Below, piece by piece: positions 1 through 8,397 of a stretch of 64,000 bases of DNA. A program made the translations under genes and the position numbers. A model generated the notes under the pieces. It saw only the letters and a program-made list of their open reading frames with translations, had not been told where the DNA came from and did no database searches. Origin of the DNA: Flavobacteriaceae bacterium NBU2977 (GTDB taxonomy: Bacteria; Bacteroidota; Bacteroidia; Flavobacteriales; Flavobacteriaceae); NCBI GenBank assembly GCA_019931105.1, contig JAIOUW010000001.1, positions 496,001 through 560,000 on the forward strand, read 5' to 3'. How positions within the stretch are numbered: the stretch's first letter is position 1; each line of letters opens with the position of its first letter.

Positions 1-1
1 G

Positions 2-478
2 CATTATGAGACCGGGGAATCCATTCCAATGAAATTGGTACAAAAAATCAAGGAATCGGCCACCTTTCAAGAGGGTATGGCGACCCTTCGCCAACTGAGT
101 TTCGGATTGCTCGACATGTCTTGGCACGCGGCCGATCCGTCGCAAATAAGGGATGTCAAAAGATATGAGACAAAAGCCTTTGAAGGCACCCAATTATATC
201 CCGACACTCCTGAAACCTGTATGAGCACAGCTTTCGCGCATATATTTCAAGGTGGTTATTCCTCGGGCTATTATAGCTACAAATGGGCCGAGGTACTTGA
301 TGCCGATGCCTTCGCCTATTTTAAGGAAACGGGAATTTTCAACAAAGAAATTGCTTCCAAGTTCAAAGAACACGTGCTTTCAAAAGGGGGCACTGAAAAA
401 CCAATGGTACTTTATAAACGTTTTCGTGGCAAGGAACCTCAGGTCGAGGCCCTTTTAAAACGGGCAGGATTGATCTAG
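2..478 (+). CDS. M3-family oligopeptidase / peptidyl-dipeptidase, C-terminal part
   Basis: This is the 3' end of a gene that begins before the window. The frame is open from base 2, so the ATG at 29 is internal. The first visible residues, HYETGESIP, match the HxETGEPIP stretch that follows the catalytic HExxH region in M3 metallopeptidases (Dcp, oligopeptidase A). A second family signature, FQGGYSSGYYSYKWAEV, lies further on. Family knowledge: zinc-dependent release of dipeptides or cleavage of short peptides; in Bacteroidota such proteins are often secreted or periplasmic, but the N-terminus is not visible, so location cannot be judged. The ending (KRFRGKEPQVEALLKRAGL) is a normal family C-terminus, so the gene looks intact. 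Dcp and oligopeptidase A cannot be told apart from this part. Confidence 0.9.
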   Translation, partial: HYETGESIPMKLVQKIKESATFQEGMATLRQLSFGLLDMSWHAADPSQIRDVKRYETKAFEGTQLYPDTPETCMSTAFAHIFQGGYSSGYYSYKWAEVLDADAFAYFKETGIFNKEIASKFKEHVLSKGGTEKPMVLYKRFRGKEPQVEALLKRAGLI

Positions 479-613
479 GAGTATTTTGTGATTTAAGTTT
501 TGGATTGCGTCATTTTTTTTTGAATTAGGGCAACTTCAAACTGCCATCAGGCTGTATATTCGTATTACATAAGTAGGCAAGGAAATGACAACGTTTCCTT
601 TGTATAAGATTAA

Positions 614-642
614 GGGGGCGTGGGGACGCCCTCTTTATTTTT
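614..642 (+). terminator. Rho-independent terminator
   Basis: An 8-bp GC-rich stem (614-621 with 626-633, one G-U pair) with a GGGG loop is followed by a T-rich tract (634-642). A second, weaker hairpin (579-585 with 594-600) lies just upstream. The terminator is about 130 bases past the M3 peptidase stop, so either that transcript has a long structured 3' end or a small RNA ends here. Confidence 0.75.
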
Positions 643-731
643 GTAATTGCAATGTAGAGTAATCGCTAAAAAAATCCCCGATCATTTCCCATTTACAAGC
701 TTTATCCTTTTCTTCACAAAAATTTTATACC

Positions 732-1253
732 ATGACCATATTCATCGATATGGATGAAGTAATCGCCGACACATACAATGCACATATAGAAATCTATAAC
801 CGTGAGTTCGGCGGCAACTTAACACCAGAGACCTGTTTGGGCTCAGAAGTATGGCAGAATGTAATCGAGAAGCACCAACAAAGTATTCGCGACCATGCTC
901 GTACCCGTGGATTTTTTCGGGCCCTAAGACCAATTATGGATAGCCAAAAGATTCTGAAACAATTAGCGGGCAAGCATGAGGTATATATCGCTTCTGCCGC
1001 AACACAATTCCCGAATTCACTTGAAGAAAAATCCGAATGGCTTGACGAGCACTTTCCGTTTATTCCTTGGCAAAATCGGATTCTTTGCGGCGACAAGCAT
1101 ATTCTCAAAGGAGATGTACTGATCGATGATCGCGCCTATAATTTAGAAGGCTTTGACGGAAGATGCCTGCTTTTTACCTCTCCCCACAACATCCATACCA
1201 ACGGTTTTGAACGTGTCAATAACTGGCAGGAAGTGGCGGATAAATTGCTTTAA
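732..1253 (+). CDS. 5'(3')-deoxyribonucleotidase-like HAD phosphatase
   Basis: A 173-residue cytosolic protein of the NT5C family (HAD superfamily). HAD motif I is at the N-terminus (IFIDMDEVIAD, nucleophile Asp6, acid/base Asp8). The distal motif with two aspartates is seen in GDVLIDDRAYNLEGF near residue 135. Known activity of the family: dephosphorylation of deoxynucleoside 5'-monophosphates, trimming dNTP pools. Length and motif order fit the family. It stands alone between the terminator upstream and a convergent gene. The start ATG at 732 directly precedes the nucleophile motif, as is usual. Confidence 0.85.
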   Translation: MTIFIDMDEVIADTYNAHIEIYNREFGGNLTPETCLGSEVWQNVIEKHQQSIRDHARTRGFFRALRPIMDSQKILKQLAGKHEVYIASAATQFPNSLEEKSEWLDEHFPFIPWQNRILCGDKHILKGDVLIDDRAYNLEGFDGRCLLFTSPHNIHTNGFERVNNWQEVADKLL

Positions 1254-1304
1254 AAAACTTGTCTTAAAAATAATATTGTGATGGTCGAGGTAAGAACTTT
1301 GGGC

Positions 1305-1715
1305 TTACGCGATACCTTTTAACGCTATTTTGGGGTTTATTCTTTTTAAGTGATCTATAAAAGCAATCTTGTCTTTTGGGGAAACCAAAACAATTTTGGA
1401 TCGGTCATAAAAAATCTCAAGACGATCAAGCGATGCGGCCGGTGCGCTTATGGGGTTATTGGTTGCCGTTATACAGTTGATCGTTCTGATATCGATTCGT
1501 TTATGGAGAATAAAGCCGCTTTTTATTTCGAGCGTATTACCGTTTACGGTATAATAGGTATTTAAAAAAAGGTGGGCCGTAAAGGCAAGTACAACTAAAT
1601 TTACGAATGCTCCTGACCAAACGCTTTGGTAAATCATGAAAAGCGTCATTCCACCAAGTATTCCAAAAACGAAAATGGCCAGCCCTATACCTATTTTCGA
1701 CCTATATTTGGTCAT
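1305..1715 (-). CDS. Membrane protein with bacterial PH-like domain
   Basis: A 136-residue protein with two hydrophobic segments in the first 60 residues (IGIGLAIFVFGILGGM; FVNLVVLAFTAHLFL), followed by a small beta-rich domain with TYYTVNGNTLEIKSGF, typical of bacterial PH-like domains. The ATG at 1715 is preferred: an upstream TTG would extend the protein 13 residues and overlap the rhodanese gene by 25 bases. It lies 14 bases downstream of that gene on the same strand, so the two are probably co-transcribed. No catalytic residues are expected; the function is unknown. Confidence 0.7.
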   Translation of the reverse strand: MTKYRSKIGIGLAIFVFGILGGMTLFMIYQSVWSGAFVNLVVLAFTAHLFLNTYYTVNGNTLEIKSGFILHKRIDIRTINCITATNNPISAPAASLDRLEIFYDRSKIVLVSPKDKIAFIDHLKRINPKIALKGIA

Positions 1716-1729
1716 AGAACCATTCACTG

Positions 1730-2089
1730 TTAATCGGGAGTGGCCTCCTTCCAAGCATCATAGCCGCCCTCTAAGTTGATTACTTTGGTATAGCCTAGGG
1801 TTTTGAGCTTTTCCTGGGCCTTGGCACTTCGCCCCCCCATCTTACAATACACATAAATGGTTTCATCCTTGGCAATTTTTTTGAACTGCTGGGCAAAGGT
1901 CTCATCAAACCAGTCGATGTTCATTGCATTTTCCAAATGACCTGCATTATACTCCTCAGGTGTGCGAACATCTACCAATATCCCATTTTCTATATCATTC
2001 TGTGAAAATTCCGTGATAGGTTTTGACGTACTTTGGGCACATCCCAAAGTCAAAATAAACAATATCAATACGCTAGTAATCGACTTCAT
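1730..2089 (-). CDS. Rhodanese-like domain lipoprotein
   Basis: A 119-residue single-domain rhodanese with a lipoprotein signal peptide (hydrophobic stretch then LTLGC, lipidated Cys17). The active-site loop is present (YVYCKMGGRS, catalytic Cys82), as is the CH2-type opening ILVDVRTPEEYNAGHLENA. Family knowledge: sulfane-sulfur transfer through a cysteine persulfide; here it would act in the periplasm, anchored to a membrane. ATG 2089 is used, as the longer version would need a TTG start. The gene diverges from the sigma-factor gene with only 31 bases between starts, so control regions must overlap; a TAnnTTTG-like box on the minus strand (TATCTTTG, 2106-2113) could be its -7 element. Confidence 0.85.
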   Translation of the reverse strand: MKSITSVLILFILTLGCAQSTSKPITEFSQNDIENGILVDVRTPEEYNAGHLENAMNIDWFDETFAQQFKKIAKDETIYVYCKMGGRSAKAQEKLKTLGYTKVINLEGGYDAWKEATPD

Positions 2090-2120
2090 AAGCAAAAGGT
2101 TTAATCAAAGATAGTAAATT

Positions 2121-2768
2121 ATGACCGCGAGAAAACTCGAACAACGGAACGGAAACATGAAAGTAGTTAAATCAAATTCGCTTACTTTTGATGAGCATGA
2201 TGAAAATATGACGGTTCACCAATTAAATCCGGATACTTGGGTAGATTCGTACGCCGACTACCTCTTCAACTACGCCATTGCACGAGTAAGCGATACCGAA
2301 ATCGCCAAAGATTTGGTACAAGAGACTTTTTTCGCGGGACTGAAATCAGCCAAGAATTATAAGGGCGATGCCGCCGAACGCACCTGGTTAGTGGCCATTC
2401 TCAAGCGAAAGGTCATTGACCACTACCGCAAAATCAATTCTAAAAAGGGAAAGGCAGAGGTAAGGGTCAACTATAGTTCGAAAAGTGATGCTGACGGGGA
2501 TTGGCTTGAGGAACAGATCGCCGATCCATTCAGTTCATTCGAAAATGACCGACTGGAAAATGAAGAACTGGGTGCCGCCATATATGAATGTATCGCCCAA
2601 TTGCCGCAGAAACAGTCTTTGGTATTTACCATGAAAACAATACAGGGCATGAGCACTGAAGATATTTGTAATGAACTTGGCATCAATCCGTCTAATCTGT
2701 GGGTTATGATCCATCGTGCGAGAACCACATTGATGGGATGCCTTAATCAAAATTGGTTTAATCTATGA
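2121..2768 (+). CDS. RNA polymerase sigma-70 factor, ECF subfamily
   Basis: A 215-residue extracytoplasmic-function sigma factor. Region 2 is at about residues 45-110 (YADYLFNYAIARV, then AKDLVQETFFAGL and RTWLVAILKRKVIDHYRK), and region 4 at about 150-205 (LPQKQSLVFTMKTIQGMSTEDICNELGI, then WVMIHRARTTL as the recognition helix). The first 35 residues lack homology I can place, and internal starts (Met13, Met30) are possible. It overlaps the next gene by 4 bases (ATGA), which suggests translational coupling to a zinc-binding anti-sigma-like protein. The signal it answers to is unknown. Confidence 0.9.
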   Translation: MTARKLEQRNGNMKVVKSNSLTFDEHDENMTVHQLNPDTWVDSYADYLFNYAIARVSDTEIAKDLVQETFFAGLKSAKNYKGDAAERTWLVAILKRKVIDHYRKINSKKGKAEVRVNYSSKSDADGDWLEEQIADPFSSFENDRLENEELGAAIYECIAQLPQKQSLVFTMKTIQGMSTEDICNELGINPSNLWVMIHRARTTLMGCLNQNWFNL

Positions 2769-2992
2769 TCTCTTGTGAAGAGGCAGCTACAATCTGCAAC
2801 AAAACACAATACAAGGAGGCTTCTTTTTTAGAAAAAATCCAACTGAAATTACACTTGCTCTTTTGTAGTACCTGCGCCATGTACTCGAAAAAAAATGCCC
2901 AATTAACCAATCTATGCCAAAAGGCCAACCTTCAGAACCTGACCGAAAAAGAAAAATCGAAAATGAAACAGGAGATAAGAAATAAAGCCTAA
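2765..2992 (+). CDS. Small zinc-binding anti-sigma-like protein
   Basis: A 75-residue protein without a membrane segment. It has the HxxxCxxC pattern of ZAS-type anti-sigma domains (His30, Cys34, Cys37), with extra cysteines at 4 and 11. Its start overlaps the ECF sigma stop by 4 bases. Family knowledge: such domains hold the sigma factor in an inactive complex, often releasing it when zinc-bound thiols are oxidised. The protein is too short to span a membrane, so a cytoplasmic, possibly thiol-based switch is the natural inference. Its 3' end overlaps the convergent membrane-protein gene by 4 bases. Confidence 0.65.
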   Translation: MISCEEAATICNKTQYKEASFLEKIQLKLHLLFCSTCAMYSKKNAQLTNLCQKANLQNLTEKEKSKMKQEIRNKA

Positions 2993-3813
2993 AAATAATA
3001 TTGTAGACTGAAAATCACCGCCCACCAAAATATAGGGATCGCTTCTACCCAAAATGAGGCAAAGTACTTAGATCGGTCTTTTTTTACATAGATAAGGGCA
3101 AGGCACAACATCACACCTAATATAGCTTTCCCCAATATTTCACTCCAAGCCAATTCGTCTTTCAAAAAAGTCATTATATAAAGAACCAAAGTGACTATAT
3201 ACCCTATTTTCTTCGTATTCATGATACCCACTCGTTGAGGCAATGTGTCCAAATCAAGCTTATCATATTTCAAATCTCTTATTTCAAAGGGAATCATTAA
3301 AACAAGTACAAGCAGAAAACGCTGTATCAGTTCAATTAAAACATCCCAGTTCATTATTTTATTGGCTTGGATAGCGGGAAGTGCAACCGTCGTCAATGAC
3401 CACACCAGACCCACTAAAAAAATTTTTAGCAGTCCTCGACTGCGAAGATTTTTGCCATGGGGCATAATGGGCAGGGCGTAGAGCCCCGTAAATACTATAA
3501 TGACAATTACGCCCAACCATGTTTCATAGGTAAAGAAACAGGCGTGATATAGGGCAGGTATCAGCGCGACAAAGCTCGCTATTTGAATATTCTTGTGGTA
3601 TCGGTTGGAGACTAAAATATACTTTTTCGACCCGACACCATACTTTATGAAATTGTAACAGGCGATCGTACCGAAAAAAAGAAAATATGACAAGTGTGCG
3701 CTGGTTTCGAATTTTAAAACGCCACCGGTAATTTGAACCAATGCGAATACCGCCAATGCCACATGTATGCTGGCATCTAAGTAAAAATTAAAAATGCGTA
3801 CGGGCCACTTCAT
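2989..3813 (-). CDS. UbiA-like polytopic membrane protein
   Basis: About 274 residues with some eight hydrophobic segments. The second half carries FEIRDLKYDKLDLDTLP, close to the second aspartate motif of UbiA prenyltransferases (DxxxD around a PRxxG turn). The first motif, normally NDxxD, is replaced by YNFIKYGVGSKKY and lacks aspartates, so prenyl-transfer activity is doubtful. ATG 3813 is chosen; a TTG at 3873 would add 20 residues. Tail-to-tail overlap with the anti-sigma gene is 4 bases. Homologues of this kind are usually annotated as hypothetical in Flavobacteriaceae. Confidence 0.65.
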   Translation of the reverse strand: MKWPVRIFNFYLDASIHVALAVFALVQITGGVLKFETSAHLSYFLFFGTIACYNFIKYGVGSKKYILVSNRYHKNIQIASFVALIPALYHACFFTYETWLGVIVIIVFTGLYALPIMPHGKNLRSRGLLKIFLVGLVWSLTTVALPAIQANKIMNWDVLIELIQRFLLVLVLMIPFEIRDLKYDKLDLDTLPQRVGIMNTKKIGYIVTLVLYIMTFLKDELAWSEILGKAILGVMLCLALIYVKKDRSKYFASFWVEAIPIFWWAVIFSLQYYF

Positions 3814-3911
3814 AAACCAAAAGTAGCCAAACTGTTCATAACCCCATTTTTCGGTTAAAAACTTTAATTCCAAGGAAGACTAAAAGAGGGTGTTTTGCCG
3901 TAATAAATCGC

Positions 3912-3919
3912 TAATTTTG
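3912..3919 (+). promoter_or_regulatory. Candidate -7 box for gcvP
   Basis: TAATTTTG fits the Bacteroidota -7 consensus TAnnTTTG and ends 33 bases before the gcvP ATG. A TTTG lies upstream (3894-3897), but its spacing of 14 is shorter than usual, so the -33 element is uncertain. Confidence 0.45.
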
Positions 3920-3952
3920 TCCACTTTATTTTAACAACTTAGCATTCATTTC

Positions 3953-6808
3953 ATGACGACAGAAGTATTTGCCAAACGCCATATCGGAATTCAAGAAAAT
4001 GATCTGGAGACAATGTTCGAGACCATCGGTGTCGCTACTTTAGATCAGCTCATTTCAGAAACCATTCCCGATGATATTCGTCTCAAAAATAGGCTTGACC
4101 TACCCAAGGCCATGAGCGAACATGAATTTCTGACGCATATTCAAGAATTGGCGGAAAAGAACAAAGTCTTTAAATCATATATTGGCCTTGGTTATCATGA
4201 AAGTATCACGCCATCGGTCATCAAGCGGAATATTCTTGAAAATCCGGGGTGGTATACGGCCTACACGCCTTATCAGGCCGAAATTGCCCAAGGTCGTTTA
4301 GAGGCACTATTGAATTTTCAGACCATGGTTTGCGACCTTACGGGAATGGAGCTGGCCAATGCCTCATTATTGGATGAAAGTACGGCTGCCGCCGAAGCCA
4401 TGTCGATGTTATTCGATGTTCGAAGCCGTGATCAAAAAAAGAACAAGGTTTTAAAATTCTTTGTTTCCGAAGAAATACTTCCACAAACACTATCTCTTTT
4501 ACAAACACGATCGACCCCTTTGGGAATCGAGTTGGTAGTCGGAAACCATGAAGAATTCGCATTTGGCACCGATTTCTTTGGCGCCATGTTGCAATACCCT
4601 GGAAAATACGGTCAAATTTATGATTATACCGAATTTGTCTCAAAGGCCAATGACAATGATATCAAAGTAGCCGTCGCTGCCGATATTTTGAGCTTGGTAA
4701 TGTTAAAAGCCCCTGGGGAGTTCGGGGTCGATGTTGTTGTTGGCAGTACACAACGTTTCGGCATTCCGTTGGGCTACGGTGGGCCTCATGCCGCATTTTT
4801 TGCGACAAAGGAAACTTATAAAAGAAGTATTCCCGGTCGCATTATAGGCCTCACAAAAGATGTCGATGGAAAACCGGCCCTTCGCATGGCGCTCCAGACC
4901 CGTGAGCAACATATCAAACGTGACAAGGCAACTTCCAATATCTGCACCTCGCAAGTACTTTTGGCGGTAATGGCGGGCATGTATGCCGTTTATCATGGCC
5001 CGAAGGGACTAAGTTATATCGCCGAACAACTACACCATAAGACAAGAACACTAAGCCAATCGTTGGAAAGTATCGGGTTCAAACAATTGAACACTTCGTT
5101 TTTCGACACCCTAAAGTTCAGAGTTTCCGATTCCGACAAATTGAGATCGCTGGCCGAGGCCAAAGAAATCAACCTTAATTATGTTGACAGGCAAACCGTT
5201 ACGCTGTCATTGAACGAAGCGGTTGACGAAAAAGACATAAAAGCCTTGATTGCCTGTTTTGCCGAATTGGATGGTAAGAATGAAGATGCCATGACTGTGC
5301 AATCCGGTAAAGATGTAATACCAGATTCGTTAAAAAGAGATACGCCCTTTTTGGAGAACGAAGTTTTCAATTCGTACCATTCGGAAACCGAACTGATGCG
5401 CTATATCAAAAAACTGGAGCGTAAAGATCTGTCTCTGAACCACTCCATGATTTCCTTGGGCAGCTGTACAATGAAATTGAACGCTGCCACCGAAATGCTG
5501 CCTTTGAGCATGGCACGATGGGCGAATATCCACCCTTTTGTTCCTTTAAATCAGGTAGAAGGATATCAAACCGTGCTAAAAGAACTTGCTAAAGATTTAA
5601 GTACGATTACCGGATTTGCAGCAACATCATTACAGCCCAATTCAGGGGCACAAGGCGAATATGCGGGGCTAATGGTCATTCGCGCCTATCACGAATCGCG
5701 AAACGAAGGGCATCGAAATATCTGTATCATACCTGCGTCGGCCCATGGCACCAACCCTGCATCTGCGGTCATGGCGGGAATGCAGGTAATCGTTACCAAG
5801 ACCGATGAAAAAGGAAATATCGATGTTGCCGATCTCGAGGAAAAAGTCAAACATCATTCCGATAACCTGGCGGCATTGATGGTCACCTATCCATCGACCC
5901 ATGGGGTTTTCGAATCCTCCATCAAACATATCACTAAATTGATCCACGATCACGGAGGGCAAGTCTATATGGATGGTGCCAATATGAACGCGCAGGTAGG
6001 TTTGACCAATCCCGCAACGATAGGAGCCGATGTATGCCACTTGAACCTACATAAAACGTTTGCCATTCCGCATGGGGGTGGCGGACCTGGAGTGGGACCG
6101 ATCTGTGTAGCCGAGCAATTGGTTCCCTTTCTTCCTGGGAATCCGATTATCAAAACAGGTGGCGATAAGGCAATAACGGCAATTTCGGCCGCTCCATGGG
6201 GCAGTTCGTTGGTCTGTCTGATATCTTATGGATATATTAAAATGCTGGGCGAAGAAGGATTGACCCAGTCTACCAAGATCGCCATTTTGAACGCAAATTA
6301 CCTTAAAGAACGGTTGAACGGCAAGTTCGACGTTCTCTATTCAGGAGAAAGAGGTAGGGCCGCGCACGAAATGATCGTTGACTGCAGACCATTCAAACAA
6401 AATGGTATAGAGGTTACCGATATTGCAAAACGGCTGATGGACTATGGTTTTCATGCACCTACAGTCTCATTTCCGGTAGCAGGCACCTTGATGATCGAAC
6501 CGACCGAAAGTGAAAGTCTTAATGAGTTGGATAGGTTCTGTGATGCGATGCTGTCTATCAGGGAGGAGATTTATGCCACCTCGCCCGATGACCCTAACAA
6601 TGTGTTGAAAAATGCACCGCATACTATGGGTATGGTCACCAACGATACTTGGAATTTTCCATATAGCAGACAACAAGCGGCATTTCCCCTATCTTATGTG
6701 TCCCAGAATAAATTCTGGCCTTCGGTCCGTAGGGTCGATGATGCATATGGCGACCGTAATTTGATCTGTAGCTGTGTTCCTATTGAAGCCTATGCCGAAG
6801 TAGAATAA
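3953..6808 (+). CDS. gcvP: Glycine dehydrogenase (decarboxylating), P protein of the glycine cleavage system
   Basis: A 951-residue full-length P protein in the fused form (N- and C-terminal halves in one chain, like E. coli GcvP). It decarboxylates glycine with PLP and passes the aminomethyl group to the lipoyl arm of H protein; cytosolic. The PLP lysine is Lys701 in HLNLHKTFAIPHGGGGPG. Other family blocks are IGLGYHESITPSVI near residue 80 and GYGGPHAAFFA in the N-terminal half. The N-terminus (TEVFAKRHIGIQ) is canonical and fixes the start. gcvT and gcvH are not nearby, as is common in this group. The 79 bases upstream leave no room for a tandem glycine riboswitch. Confidence 0.97.
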   Translation: MTTEVFAKRHIGIQENDLETMFETIGVATLDQLISETIPDDIRLKNRLDLPKAMSEHEFLTHIQELAEKNKVFKSYIGLGYHESITPSVIKRNILENPGWYTAYTPYQAEIAQGRLEALLNFQTMVCDLTGMELANASLLDESTAAAEAMSMLFDVRSRDQKKNKVLKFFVSEEILPQTLSLLQTRSTPLGIELVVGNHEEFAFGTDFFGAMLQYPGKYGQIYDYTEFVSKANDNDIKVAVAADILSLVMLKAPGEFGVDVVVGSTQRFGIPLGYGGPHAAFFATKETYKRSIPGRIIGLTKDVDGKPALRMALQTREQHIKRDKATSNICTSQVLLAVMAGMYAVYHGPKGLSYIAEQLHHKTRTLSQSLESIGFKQLNTSFFDTLKFRVSDSDKLRSLAEAKEINLNYVDRQTVTLSLNEAVDEKDIKALIACFAELDGKNEDAMTVQSGKDVIPDSLKRDTPFLENEVFNSYHSETELMRYIKKLERKDLSLNHSMISLGSCTMKLNAATEMLPLSMARWANIHPFVPLNQVEGYQTVLKELAKDLSTITGFAATSLQPNSGAQGEYAGLMVIRAYHESRNEGHRNICIIPASAHGTNPASAVMAGMQVIVTKTDEKGNIDVADLEEKVKHHSDNLAALMVTYPSTHGVFESSIKHITKLIHDHGGQVYMDGANMNAQVGLTNPATIGADVCHLNLHKTFAIPHGGGGPGVGPICVAEQLVPFLPGNPIIKTGGDKAITAISAAPWGSSLVCLISYGYIKMLGEEGLTQSTKIAILNANYLKERLNGKFDVLYSGERGRAAHEMIVDCRPFKQNGIEVTDIAKRLMDYGFHAPTVSFPVAGTLMIEPTESESLNELDRFCDAMLSIREEIYATSPDDPNNVLKNAPHTMGMVTNDTWNFPYSRQQAAFPLSYVSQNKFWPSVRRVDDAYGDRNLICSCVPIEAYAEVE

Positions 6809-6882
6809 AAACCAAAAGTGTCAGGTTACAAATCTCGGTTTGTTTAACTTCGAACAGGGAACCTCGAACAAAAACGAAATCG

Positions 6883-7410
6883 ATGTACGAAAAGACCTAT
6901 CCTAGCAGGCGCTTTCAACGAACGCTATCTTTTCTTAAGAAACATATAGCCACCGATGAACCTATTCTTGACCTTGGTGTCGAAAATCCATTTTCCAAGA
7001 TCATGAAAGAAGAAGGTTTTTCGGTCGAAAATACGACCGGGGAAGATTTGGATATCGACTTTTCGGCAGTACAAAATGCCGATGTCGGGGTGGTGACGGC
7101 ATTTGAGATCTTTGAGCATCTTTTGGCACCTTACAATATTTTGAAAGAGATAAAGGCGAACAAACTCGTGGCCAGTATTCCTTTACGTTTATGGTTCGCC
7201 ACCGCATACAAAAACAAGACCGATCCATGGGACAGGCATTACCATGAATTTGAAGACTGGCAATTCGATTGGCTACTGGAAAAATCTGGATGGGAGATCA
7301 AAGATCGATTGAAGTTCACCAATCCGGTTAAAAAAATAGGTATTCGACCGTTGCTGCGAAGTTTTACGCCAAGATATTACATTGTTTATGCAACACGAAA
7401 AAATTCATGA
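6883..7410 (+). CDS. SAM-dependent methyltransferase (type 11-like)
   Basis: A 175-residue class I methyltransferase-like protein. The SAM-binding opening is PILDLGVENPFSK near residue 28, less glycine-rich than usual. VGVVTAFEIFEHLLAP near residue 70 matches the post-II region of Methyltransf_11 proteins (the FEVxEH signature). The substrate is unknown. It lies 30 bases upstream of a GT2 glycosyltransferase on the same strand, so a role in making or modifying a glycan or glycolipid is a reasonable inference. It follows gcvP by 74 bases and may share its transcript. Confidence 0.7.
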   Translation: MYEKTYPSRRFQRTLSFLKKHIATDEPILDLGVENPFSKIMKEEGFSVENTTGEDLDIDFSAVQNADVGVVTAFEIFEHLLAPYNILKEIKANKLVASIPLRLWFATAYKNKTDPWDRHYHEFEDWQFDWLLEKSGWEIKDRLKFTNPVKKIGIRPLLRSFTPRYYIVYATRKNS

Positions 7411-7440
7411 TACTGAATTCGAAATGCCGAGTTTGCCATT

Positions 7441-8292
7441 ATGAAATATTATATTGTCATACCCGCGCATAACGAAGAAGCCTTTTTGGCCGATACATTG
7501 AACTCGGTCTTAAGGCAAACACTTCAACCCCAAAGAATGGTCGTCGTCAACGACAATTCGACCGATGGCACTGAAGGAATAATCGATGAATTCATGACCA
7601 GGAATCCGGTTATTTACAAGTTGAATACCACTTCCTCTACGGCCCATATGCCGGGCAGCAAAGTTATAAATGCCTTTAACAAAGGGTTCGAAGCACTTGA
7701 TGACGACTTCAGCTTCATTGTCAAACTTGATGCCGATGTCATTCTACCCGATAAATATTTCGAGAAAATAGCCTATGTCTTCAAGGGAAACCCTAAAGTA
7801 GGCATAGCTGGTGGATTCATCTACGAAATGGATAAGCATGGAGGTTGGAGTTTAAACCACCCGATGGACAAGAACCATGTGCGTGGAGCTTTCAAGGCAT
7901 ACTCCAAAAACTGTTTCGAAGCAATCGGTGGTTTGAAGCCCGCAATGGGCTGGGACACCGTAGACGAACTTTTGGCCCAGTACCACGACTTCGAGATTTT
8001 TACGGACGATAGCTTAAAAGTAAAACACCTTCGCCCTACAGGTAACAATTATAACAAGAGGGCCAAATTACTTCAGGGCAAGGCCATGTATGGCATGCGC
8101 TACGGATTTCTGATTACGCTGATCGCATCTTTAAAGATGGCTTGGAAACAACAAAAACGCAAGGCTTTTATAGACAACATGTACGGTTACCTACGGGCAA
8201 AAAAAGACCAGGAACCTTTTTTGGTCTCTGAAAACGAAGGTAAGTTTATTCGCGACCTGCGTTGGAACAATATACGGAAGAGGCTCTTCTAA
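7441..8292 (+). CDS. Glycosyltransferase family 2
   Basis: A 283-residue GT-A fold enzyme. The N-terminus YYIVIPAHNEEAFLADTLNS and VVVNDNSTDGT (about residues 35-45) form the nucleotide-sugar site; the metal-binding DAD is in FIVKLDADVILPD near residue 100. There is no membrane segment, so it acts at the cytoplasmic face. The sugar and acceptor cannot be read from the sequence. It is probably co-transcribed with the preceding methyltransferase. It is the last core-like gene before the A/T-rich island. Confidence 0.85.
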   Translation: MKYYIVIPAHNEEAFLADTLNSVLRQTLQPQRMVVVNDNSTDGTEGIIDEFMTRNPVIYKLNTTSSTAHMPGSKVINAFNKGFEALDDDFSFIVKLDADVILPDKYFEKIAYVFKGNPKVGIAGGFIYEMDKHGGWSLNHPMDKNHVRGAFKAYSKNCFEAIGGLKPAMGWDTVDELLAQYHDFEIFTDDSLKVKHLRPTGNNYNKRAKLLQGKAMYGMRYGFLITLIASLKMAWKQQKRKAFIDNMYGYLRAKKDQEPFLVSENEGKFIRDLRWNNIRKRLF

Positions 8293-8397
8293 TCTGAATC
8301 TTGCTCAACCTTGGAAGGTATATTTTTAATTAAGAGGATGAATAAACATAGTCGAATATTAAAAACTCCTAATTTTGTAGCCTTTTTAAAATGAAAA

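Noticed and set aside
3874-3952. Possible glycine riboswitch before gcvP
   Set aside because: Only 79 bases lie between the neighbouring gene and gcvP, and no paired aptamer-like structure is visible.
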